A stretch of DNA of 13,952 bases from Cristatella mucedo (lineage: Eukaryota > Bryozoa > Phylactolaemata > Cristatellidae). This document shows positions 6,465 through 13,952 of the stretch, one piece after another; the first letter of the stretch is position 1; every line of letters starts with the position of its first letter. The DNA is taken from positions 1-13,952 of the forward strand of contig WPIO01000655.1 of assembly GCA_009760855.2 (NCBI GenBank), in the 5' to 3' direction. The notes beneath the pieces were generated by a model. It did not search any database, was not told the origin of the DNA, and worked only from the letters and a program-made list of their open reading frames with translations. The translations under genes were made by a program, and so were the position numbers.

Positions 6465-7592
6465 TATGACTTGAAGTGAGAAAGAACATTAAAAGGCACC
6501 TCAAAATATTGGGGTGTGTCAGGGCTCAGTGTTAGATCCGTTGTCTTTTCAAGCTTTATACTGTCCCTCTTGCCGATGGTCATAGCCAAGGTCCAATCTA
6601 GGCTTTCACTTCTATGCAGACTGACACTCGGGTGTGCCTTTGCTTTGGTCCTCCCAGCCGGGGACAACCTCAAATTATCTAAATCTATCGATGCACATAT
6701 TGATGACAGCACCGTATGCAATGACTGCAGTTTTTCTTAAAATAGATAATGTTGGAGCTAAATAAATAGTTAGGGGCGAACCTATGAGGCTAAACGCTCA
6801 AAAAACGGCTCTGCCAGCATATCGCCTGTTGAAAATGCACAAATCTAGCTGTCATGTTTTAAAGTGACCTTACTTTAGGCAACCGCATCAGCTCCACAGT
6901 CAAGCCTGCTTATTTCAGCTGCATGACATTAAAGAAAAATTGGCCTCGTTGAGGTAAGGATTGCACATCTAAGTTGCTCCATGCATTTTTGACATCCCGA
7001 TTTGACTTCTGTAACTCTCTGCTTGCTGCATGGTCTTCCGGCATGTGCAGTCAGGTGCATACAGCTGTTGCTAGACTCTGCAGCTAGGCTTGTTTGTCAT
7101 GGGTATCCCCGGTTTCGGCATAGAACCACTTCTCGCCGACCTGCACTGGATACCAGTCAAGAGACGGATTAAGATTTGCATTTAGTTTAAGTTGCTTAAG
7201 TTAAGCATTTTTCGCTCACTTTTAGGTCCCTTCATTCTTTGGCTCTAGCTTATCTATCAGATCTTCACTACTCCCCCACCAGGCCAATCATCCTAGCACC
7301 GGCTTTTTTGGGAAAATAACAGCTTACTTATACCTCGTGCAAACTCAAATTCTTTAGGAGACCGTGCATCTAGTTCGTATGCTCCAAAAGCCAGAAAGTC
7401 ACTCCAGACTTTGTTTAAAACATTCCCTGACTTGACTACATTTAAAAGAACCTAAAAACGCACCTTTTTCGAATAGCATTTAGTGGGTCTCTTTTATTCG
7501 TTCTTCACGTGCTTATGCATGCTGACACTGTGCATGCTGCTACTAACCACACTTGCATAGTGATCCTGTGCATGTTGCCCCTAACCACGTTA
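6465..7592 (+). pseudogene. LINE RT palm and C-terminal domain, copy 2
   Basis: This is the counterpart of 2820-3934. The palm region reads GFHFYAD (about 6601-6621) and then breaks: an extra base turns the YADD codons into YAD followed by a stop (6622-6624). Further on come FLKIDNVGAK (about 6731-6760, generic FLKLNDDKTE), ACLFQLHDI (about 6904-6930), PLLADLHWIPVKRRIKI (about 7126-7178), and LGDRASSSYAPKARKSL followed by FPDLTTFKRT (about 7350-7453). Frames change repeatedly. A 39-base insertion at 7174-7212 interrupts the sequence just after the HWIPVK motif. The 3' end stops at the same 38-bp tandem duplication as copy 1 and lacks the ATT tail. Confidence 0.8.
7517..7592 (+). repeat. 38-bp tandem duplication at LINE 3' end (copy 2)
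   Basis: Two adjacent 38-base units (7517-7554 and 7555-7592) match the doubled unit at 3859-3934 in position and content, which shows that the doubling came before the 2.6-kb duplication. Confidence 0.85.
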
Positions 7593-7599
7593 TTATATT

Positions 7600-8200
7600 G
7601 TTATTCAAGTTCCGGCTTCTAGGTAGTCCTAATAATACTCTCAACAGTGTATTCTTAACCGTGGCTATGATTTAAGGTAGCAATTTGTTTTACTTACTTT
7701 CACGCTGTGCCTCTTTACACGTGAAATCCAGGCTGTCGTGAAATGTGACTAAATTGTTCTCTATTCCGCTGAAACGCTATTACTGCACCATGGCCTCTAT
7801 TTTAAGGAATGAAAATTCAGCATTCTGTGAAGTGCACTATAAAAGTGCTCGTACATATGATGAATATTTGTTAGCACAGCTCTGAAAGTCGCTTTATGTA
7901 ATGACGAGAAACCATTTCTGCATTCGGAATGATGACAGAGAAAGCGATAAGATGAGACTGCACAGCACTCATTTAGTCATAGCTATCCATTCGTACCTAG
8001 TTTAATTTGCGATGCATTGCCTGGCTGCTTTCTAAAAGTAACGTTGTTATTGAATCACCTGCCTTACTGGAAGGCATAGCCGAATATAAGTGGTTGCTAC
8101 ATTAGAACATTATTTAAATTTGATAATTATTTGACTATTTGATTACAATTATATATTATTATTAGTGTTATTATCATTTTATTATTATCGAAAGAAGGAA
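7600..8200. other. Non-LINE spacer of unit B; no gene seen
   Basis: This is the counterpart of 3945-4520. No frame is convincing. Its last part (8107-8190) is an AT-rich stretch with repeated ATT steps, longer than the matching stretch in unit A by roughly 40 bases. Confidence 0.6.
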
Positions 8201-8239
8201 TTTTTAACTCATGAAAAATCTCGATCCATGAGATCGACA

Positions 8240-9031
8240 GTAAAACAATTGCTAAAATTGTTGTTAAAATCTTTGCTTTTCTTGCTTTATCCACTCTTTG
8301 CAGATCTTGTCTTTAATGGTGGGAGACGCTAAATCTCTTTCACTAGAAATTGATGGCAAGCCAACCACAATTTCTTTGCCCACAAATGAACGCCGAAATA
8401 TTTTTGTAAATCGTAATGTATAAGATCACCTTTCATGACCGGACGCTGAAGTAAGTTTTTCAGCACAATGACATTCTATAAAAGGGCCATTGAAAGTTAG
8501 GGAAATTTGTTTATTACTTTGTTTTCCCTGTGAATCTGCAAGACCACTTGGTGATTCATAGTCAGGGTAAGCTGCTAGGCAATGGCTTGTATATCCGTGT
8601 ACGTTTCAGATCCATCTACCATCCTTGCTGTCTCTATGTAAGCGACTCCATAGATTTTGCACTCCCTAAGGATACCACCTACAGATTTTTTTTGGAAGTC
8701 CTAAAGATTTCATAACCAAACCCAGATAATGCGTTATGTTGTTGAATCTGATTGAATCTTTTGGTTCTAGACCCTGTAACCACATCTTCACCAGTGCGAT
8801 ACAAGATTAACTAATTGAGCTCCGTGGGATCCTGTAAAGCCTCATCTCGTGCTTCATAATAACTCAGCCTTGTGTTTTTCAGTGTCGCTTTGCTTCAAAA
8901 ATTGGTTACATCTGCAACTCTGTAGCCATTTGTATTGTATCCGCCAATATTGTATGAGGTTGATTGGCTTTTCCTGAATTCAAGGCTGCCTGCTGCTGAG
9001 ATATTAGCTCAAATCTTACCTTAAAGTCCAT
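8240..9031 (-). pseudogene. hAT-like transposase C-terminal remnant, copy 2
   Basis: The minus strand carries the same three blocks as unit A. Block one (9031-8906) reads MDFKVRFELISQQQAALN and HTILADTIQMATEL. Block two (about 8835-8690) reads RFNQIQQHNALSGFGYEIF. Block three (about 8440-8270) reads ISAFICGQRNCGWLAINF and, after a frameshift, SERDLASPTIKDKI. Residues kept in both copies include FKVRFEL, SQQ, HTILADTIQ, RFNQIQQH, ALSGFG and RDL. The assignment to the DUF4371/ZMYM-type hAT transposases is tentative, as for copy 1. An in-frame stop inside block two and the frameshift in block three show decay. Further upstream on this strand a short shared stretch SVGEYEEKQ (about 9145-9119; copy 1 about 5436-5410) is followed by VVKK and a stop at the same place in both copies; its relation to the transposase is unclear. 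Confidence 0.45.
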
Positions 9032-9160
9032 TCAGTCTCTCATTGATCGACTAAGCTAACTGTATAGGTTCAACATAACTATTTTATCACACGCTTCTTA
9101 ACAACCTGCTCAGTACCTTGCTTCTCTTCATATTCACCTACTGAAGCCGTTAGAGCACTC

Positions 9161-9739
9161 AAGCAGGCCAGAGACAGGCAGCAGAAGCCAAACCTCCGTG
9201 TAAAATAAAGAGTTTCTATTCGATGGAAAATTTCTAACCTAATAACTAGTAATAAAGCATTGGAATCGTGTAACTTTAAAAATCGTGATACCATTTAATA
9301 AAAATGGCCTTTTTTTTGTCATTTACTCTTTGCAATATCCCATTGTGATATTATTAACCTATCAAAAATGGTTTGTAATGAACTCTTTTCTGGACTTAAA
9401 ACTAATTGCGTGATATATGCATTGACTGGAAGTCTTCAGTCCAGGCAAAGTAGACAAAACGAATAGACTCACCAAGCAGGCTTATTGCAACATTTAGAAG
9501 CCTAGGGTCTCAGCTGTTTTATTGATTGGAATTGAAAGAAATCAATCTCGTTCCTTGTTGATGAAAACAGTGTGCATTTTTTTAGCTTGTTCAACTAAAT
9601 TGGTCTTCCAAAAAAAACTGATCGGCCGAGATGCGTTTTCTGGTGGATAATATGGTCTAATATCTCATAGTCTCAGAAAATAAAAAAGTCTCTGAATGAA
9701 AAGCTTGTTTTCATGTTCTAGTCATATTATATCCACCAA
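9161..9739. other. Unassigned AT-rich region with one nested inverted repeat
   Basis: I see no gene here. The only structure is the inverted repeat at 9641-9738 described separately, plus short A and T runs. Confidence 0.6.
9641..9738. repeat. Short nested inverted repeat (fold-back)
   Basis: The outer arms are tggtggataatatg (9641-9654) and catattatatccacca (9723-9738), complementary apart from a two-base difference. Inside them, ATGAAAA (9696-9702) pairs perfectly with TTTTCAT (9708-9714) around a 5-base loop. It could be a very small fold-back element or chance in AT-rich DNA. No target duplication was seen. Confidence 0.45.
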
Positions 9740-10440
9740 TGTGTGAACACTTGTATTCGGTTTGCATAACCTTGTCAGCCATCATTTATAACTTGTTTGC
9801 CACGTCCTATCGCTTCTCACAGATCTGCACTGACTCCCAGTCAAGTAGTCCATCGGTCGAATTAAGAGTGCTGTCACTTGCTTTTAGGTCCCTTTATTCT
9901 TCGACTCCAGGGTACCTATCAGATATACAGCCCACCCAGACTAAACAACTTAAAAACCTGCTCTACTTTATTTAGTTCTTTACCTAAACCTCTTATGAAC
10001 CTCAACTATTAGAAGACCATGCGTTTAGCTCGTTTACTCCTAAACTCAGGTGCTTACATTTTACCTTACTGGCGTTGAATCGTCCAGTGACTTAGCTACA
10101 TTAAAAAAAAGCTAAAATAAACCTTGTATCACGCCGTTTAGTGAGCCGATATGAATCATCTTTTCATGTGAGCTTATGTTTTACTCTCGCTAGGCATGCT
10201 GTCACTACAAATGTGTGCACGCTTACCCTGAGCTTTCCACCTCTAAAACTGTTTTAATAATTATAATATACTTGATAAAGCGACCTGTGAGAACTATCTC
10301 TTTCCAGGTGCTTAACATGTATTATTCTCGCTGTCATTATGCAGGCTACCATTAACCATTAAGAAATGCTTCTTTTGCAGCAGTTATAAGTTACCTAGAA
10401 GCATAAGAAATAATCTGAGGGTGCTATAGAAAGTCATTTT
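9740..10440 (+). mobile_element. Diverged LINE 3' end, copy 4
   Basis: The frame open at 9739-9975 includes ICTDSQSSSPSVELRV (family LHWLPV-x-xRI region, badly decayed) and LAFRSLYSSTPGYLSDI, the counterpart of the family's ALHGLAPAYLSDLL segment. The DNA cttttaggtccctttattct (9880-9899) parallels cttttaggtcccttcattct (7219-7238) in copy 2, and gaagaccatgcgtttagctc (10012-10031) parallels the copy 1 and 2 blocks near 3699 and 7351. The tail ttttgcagcagttataagtt (10372-10391) and tgagggtgct (10416-10425) matches the 3' signature of copy 3 (6262-6315), but no ATT repeat remains. It is the most decayed LINE copy in the window. Confidence 0.7.
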
Positions 10441-10459
10441 TAACAGTGTTATATTTTTA

Positions 10460-10596
10460 AATCACAAACTTTTTTGCAAATAATCCCCATACTTTAGCAA
10501 TTGCACAAAACAAAACTTTGATTTGTTTACTCAAAATACAGAATGTTTAATTTTTTAATGTTTCAGAATCCTAAACATTATTGTGAATTTGTGATT
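10460..10596. repeat. AT-rich inverted repeat
   Basis: AATCACAAA (10460-10468) and TTTGTGATT (10588-10596) form perfect 9-base arms around 119 bases of AT-rich sequence. That sequence itself holds AATGTTTA and TAAACATT arms (near 10542 and 10571). It could be a MITE remnant, but the arms are short and no target duplication is clear. Confidence 0.35.
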
Positions 10597-10599
10597 AAA

Positions 10600-11937
10600 T
10601 ATACTTTGACAATTATAGTTTCAAATTCTGCTTGCTCTTCTTAAATCATTCACCAGCATTTATTTCATCTTTCGAGGTTAGCGTGTGGGCTGCACTACGT
10701 TCAAGCAAGCTATAAGCTATTAAAATTCGAAAGACCTTGAATGAAATACAAGATTTACTTCTTTTGAAAAGGAAGTAGTAGAAAGGTGAAATAGTTCGCG
10801 TACCTGTGGATTTTTGAGTAGACGAAATAACTAAAGACAATGTCTAAAAATTTCAGTAACCTTCCACTGGACCTCTATGTGATATCAGCTCCTACGCCAA
10901 CTCTGGCACTTCGAGATAAGTAAGTGCCTATGCAAACAGATTAGCTTGTCTAGGCAGGTAATTGAATTCTTTGCTGTTTAATCCTACATTGAAGTTCAAT
11001 CGCACTATCTCGTCACTCACAATATTTGCTAGTCCGTGGTCTTTCAGATTGTGCGATGAGGAACTAATCGTTTGCAAATTATTTTGCCGTTAAGCTTCTC
11101 TCCCGAGATCGCAATCGTATATATAGTCTATTGACTTCAAGGTTATATGACTCATCTTTTTTACGTCACTTCTTTCTCGGAAGTCTATAGTTAAGGCCAT
11201 GCTTTCATCTTGCTGGTGCCTCCATCAATGGTCGTTTACCATCTGAATGACGACTACAAACTTGTTGACAGCCGGAAGACCTGCTAAACCCTAAATAGTC
11301 TTTCAAGACGATGAGTAGGACAACCCCAGAGAGGGGTCAAGCGATAGTTACAATACTTTAACATTGTGCTATTTGTCAAGTAGAAAGGGATCCTTGAACC
11401 TGCTGCTAAGCTTTAAAGAAGTTATTCTGTCGGTGTAGTTTTTTTTGCTTTAGCTACATGACATCGCTGACACTGGAAAACCACAAAAATTTATTCGTGT
11501 CTGTAAACGGCTCTTTTAGAATCATAGGCATTTCAGTTCGTGATTGCTTAGTGATAAAGGTGCTGACACAGAGAAATACCAGCGTATTCCACTAAATGTG
11601 GAGTGGAAGAAACATAAGTCGCAGCTTGATTTCTATAGAGGTAGTACATTGATGATTATTGAGTCCACTAATTACTGGAATATATACAATAACACTCCTC
11701 CGTGCAACTGGAGAGGGATATCTAGACGGTCTTTAACTAGAACAACCGAACGATAACCAAAGAGAAGCTATTTAGGAAACTCGAGAGCACTTGGTTTGTG
11801 CCATCTTATGTCATATGTGCTAGCGATCGACATCACATAGTTCAAGAGCTGAAAGAATGCTGGGCTCAATCGAATTGAATCAGAAAAGCCAAAGCATCAC
11901 CTGACATTTTTCTGTTTCAGCATAGAAAAAAACTATA
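10600..11937. other. Unassigned region; no gene recognised
   Basis: Only short open frames occur, for example 10646-10840 on the minus strand and 11544-11756 on the plus strand (70 codons). Neither has a recognisable motif, signal peptide or repeat in the window. No copy of the LINE, SINE or hAT-like sequences was seen here. A short perfect hairpin, ACCCC and GGGGT, lies at 11323-11337. Confidence 0.6.
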
Positions 11938-11945
11938 TGACGTCA
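11938..11945. promoter_or_regulatory. CRE-like palindrome TGACGTCA
   Basis: A perfect 8-base match to the consensus cAMP-response element, inside a slightly larger near-palindrome. No gene is recognised downstream, and an 8-base match can occur by chance, so function is not claimed. Confidence 0.2.
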
Positions 11946-12183
11946 CATATTAGTGTCTGCACCATACTTCACAACTACCGTCTTTGACCGAGCAATGTAT
12001 ACTTCACTCACTCCCTCAAGAAGTACCAGGCCTTGTAGAGGTACAGGCGCAAACGTGAACATGCATCCATGCCTGTTCGGCCATACGTTTAGCCACATGG
12101 TTTCTGTCCATGGGTGGAGAACGAGCTTTTTTCAAATATCACGGCCGTAAGGGATTGGATTACGGCTGACTCACCTCTTGAAT
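11946..12183. other. Unassigned region with a small perfect hairpin
   Basis: No recognisable coding sequence. GCCGTAA (12144-12150) and TTACGGC (12160-12166) form a 7-bp perfect stem with a 9-base loop. Confidence 0.5.
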
Positions 12184-12207
12184 TCTCTCTCTCTCTCTCT
12201 CTCTCTC
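12184..12207 (+). repeat. (TC)12 microsatellite
   Basis: Twelve uninterrupted TC units. Confidence 0.95.
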
Positions 12208-12800
12208 CTGCCTCTGGCTTAACCATTAATCCACTATTTTCGGTTCGTTTGTGTGCTCAGACGATCGACTTAATCCAGTGCAGGTATCTCCTAACTCATA
12301 GCTGTGGGCAGCTGGCTCAAACTCTGCACGGTATAATGGCTGTGTTGGTGCCAACAATTGCACCATGCCTAAGCAGGGACTGCAGTGTTAACTACCGGTC
12401 ATGCAATCAGATGCAAAATTGCTATCGAGGCATTGCTTAATTTCGTCTCTTCCAGAGGTTACTTTCTTTCGTCAATGTATCCTAATTACGAACACACAAA
12501 TTAAAACAGGGAAACACTCCATGTGAATATTACGTTCATCTCACGGCGGGCTACAAACTGGGCTTAGTATGCACATAGTTTCCTTAGGCAGCACGATCGA
12601 ATGAATAGAATGTCTATAGCCTGCGACAAACTGCTTGTGGATAGAAATGCGGATTATTTGCTCCTTCATCGACAGGACATTCTCAGTAGAGAGGGGCAAC
12701 GGAAATGACTATCACGGCAGGACAGCACTTCTTCCTTCTCAGGCAGCCACAGCTGCTGCTAGCCCCACTAATTCTGTCAACCAGCCGCCCGTTTGAGCTG
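12208..12800. other. Unassigned region; no gene recognised
   Basis: An open frame that starts at 12114 runs through the TC repeat to 12440, but its serine-leucine run is simply the translated microsatellite and the rest has no known motif. No LINE or SINE similarity to the rest of the window was seen. Confidence 0.55.
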
Positions 12801-13060
12801 CTTACCACAGCCCCCCCCGAGGGTGAGGGCGCGCTGGCGTTTCCATGAGTCGTGCCTCCTGGGATGATCCTGTCATTGGCAGGACCGCAGAGCGTAACAC
12901 GTGGCACTCAAAGGTTAACTGCGTATGCTGAAGCACTACCCTGCCCGCATAGGTCAGCGGGAGAGCAGCCTGGTAGCAGAGGAGGGGGGGGTGGTAACAT
13001 GGTCTCGTTGAGTTTTTCCCGGTGTCGAGTCCCCAGACCGTGGCTAGAACTCGGCCTGTA
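12801..13060 (+). other. Small GC-rich patch with C8 and G8 runs and weak tRNA-like boxes
   Basis: This patch is clearly more GC-rich than its surroundings. It has a C8 run (12811-12818) and a G8 run (12984-12991) about 165 bases apart. TAGCAGAGGAG (12974-12984) resembles a polymerase III A box, and GTGTCGAGTCC (13022-13032) resembles a B box with two mismatches; they lie about 48 bases apart. This could be an old tRNA-derived SINE head, but no tRNA cloverleaf can be drawn and there is no second copy in the window. Open frames across it (12683-12907 minus, 12852-13118 plus) show no recognisable protein. Confidence 0.25.
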
Positions 13061-13387
13061 TGCAGCTGATCAATTTTGTCCTGTCCAACTGCATCTTGTG
13101 GCCTTACGCAGGAGTTAGTAGTAGAACAAATTGAGCTCGATAACTTAAACTAATGGCTTGGAAATATAGCCAAAGATGTTCCTGAATACACAAAGCCATT
13201 AGTGGGAATGTGAAATGGAATAGCAGTAGTCCAATCTGCAGTGCATCACAAGCAATTCACTGGGCACAATGTCAGTCGTTTTCCGATACCTTTACCGATG
13301 CAATTAAGGCAGAGCTCTCGTCTTCGGTGAACAACCGACGATCAAGCAGTTAACTGCTCACATCTCCACACGTACAGCACGCTTCCA
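13061..13387. other. Unassigned region; no gene recognised
   Basis: No convincing open frame, repeat or similarity to other parts of the window. Confidence 0.55.
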
Positions 13388-13655
13388 TGGTCGAGTGGAT
13401 TAAGCATATCCGGCACACCATCTTGGTAGCAGCCAAGGCCGTACGATGTAAGTGACTGAGGGGGCTAATGTCTCCCTTCCCTTTCGACGGACGATAACAT
13501 ACCAACCAGACTACATGCCAACGGCCATGCTCGGCCTGCCCTCCTGAGATTGGCTGTCCCTGACAAGATCAATATGTGGCTACAGCCTAAAACCTGGCAA
13601 TGCTACTCAATGATTAGAAGAACAGGAGGCAGAAGAATAACAACAAGAACAAGAT
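13388..13655 (+). mobile_element. Possible old SINE: tRNA-type A box and purine-rich end
   Basis: TGGTCGAGTGG (13388-13398) is a perfect match to the A box consensus and, with gattaag after it, looks like the D-arm of a serine or leucine tRNA. No good B box follows. About 220 bases later comes a purine-rich AAC/AAG stretch (about 13616-13654), which could be a decayed tail. Both signs are weak and there is no second copy in the window. Confidence 0.2.
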
Positions 13656-13952
13656 TTGCTAATTCAATAGCCACACTTACATTGTATCAAAAGGGAACTA
13701 TTAGCAACTCTAACTACGTGCAATCAACAGCAAAAGATCACGAACCACATGTCTCTAATCAGTTCGAGATGTCTTAGTGAGTAGTTTGAATCGTAAGACA
13801 GTACCTTCAACTGCTAGAAGTGTGATATGCAACAACTTGAGCAACTCAGCAACAAGTCGTGCAGGTAGAATTCACTACATTGAAGGTATTTCGAGTGACT
13901 TTGGAGCCTGATTCTATTTTTTTATTTTTGAGTCCATTTTCACAATGACACT
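13656..13952. other. Unassigned end of window; no gene recognised
   Basis: An open frame at 13550-13777 (75 codons) has no recognisable motif. A T-rich stretch lies near the end (13913-13927). Confidence 0.55.

Larger units (their letters stand above)
6465..9160 (+). repeat. Direct duplication, unit B (matches 2820-5455)
   Basis: This is the second unit of the old direct duplication. It has the same order as unit A: LINE RT palm, LINE C-terminal domain, non-LINE spacer and minus-strand hAT-like remnant. Differences from unit A include a 39-base insertion at 7174-7212, an AT-rich expansion at about 8107-8190 and the lack of the A15 run. About 1 kb of unique sequence, holding SINEs and another LINE end, separates the units. 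They are therefore not immediately adjacent now, although they may have been before those insertions. Confidence 0.85.

Noticed and set aside
9014-9022. Splice donor on the minus strand (AAG then GTAAGA) in hAT-like copy 2
   Set aside because: The protein-like frame reads straight through it, and copy 1 has GTCAGA at the same point, so it is probably a chance match.
11544-11756. A 70-codon open frame as a gene
   Set aside because: It has no recognisable domain and no repeat copy in the window, and its length is expected by chance.
12114-12440. A 108-codon protein with a leucine-serine-rich segment
   Set aside because: The low-complexity segment is the translated TC microsatellite; the rest shows no motif.

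Overview
The window looks like non-genic DNA from an animal genome, probably an invertebrate; the species cannot be told from the sequence. There is no operon, rRNA or intact gene. Decayed transposable elements fill much of it: non-LTR retrotransposon (LINE) fragments of the CR1/L2 type with an APE endonuclease, tRNA-derived SINEs, and a minus-strand remnant that resembles a hAT transposase. All identifications come from motif reading by eye. Identity values are counted by hand where given and otherwise rough.

Positions 64-3940 carry, in order on the plus strand, almost a whole LINE ORF2: endonuclease, linker, reverse transcriptase (RT) and C-terminal domain. It has many frameshifts and stops and is split by two insertions. 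An AT-rich block (about 239-736) interrupts the endonuclease. A 5'-truncated piece of another LINE (about 1902-2381), with an open frame and an imperfect target duplication, sits at the start of the RT. From about 3945 to 5455 the sequence no longer belongs to the LINE, and its minus strand holds the hAT-like remnant.

The stretch from about 2820 to 5455 (RT palm, C-terminal domain and hAT-like remnant) is repeated in the same orientation at about 6465-9160. Both units share the same LINE-to-nonLINE junction and the same internal 38-bp tandem duplication, so they arose by duplication of one locus and not by two insertions. About 1 kb lies between them. It holds two copies of a tRNA-like SINE in inverted orientation (about 5548-5683 minus, 5819-5925 plus), the second fused to a third LINE 3' fragment (5926-6346) that ends in an ATT repeat typical of L2-type elements.

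A fourth, more diverged LINE 3' end lies at about 9740-10440. From there to 13952 I recognise no gene. That part holds a (TC)12 repeat, a small GC-rich patch with C8 and G8 runs, weak tRNA-promoter-like boxes and several short inverted repeats. The genes do not work together in any pathway: the interest is the nesting and duplication history. I found no convincing new functional system.
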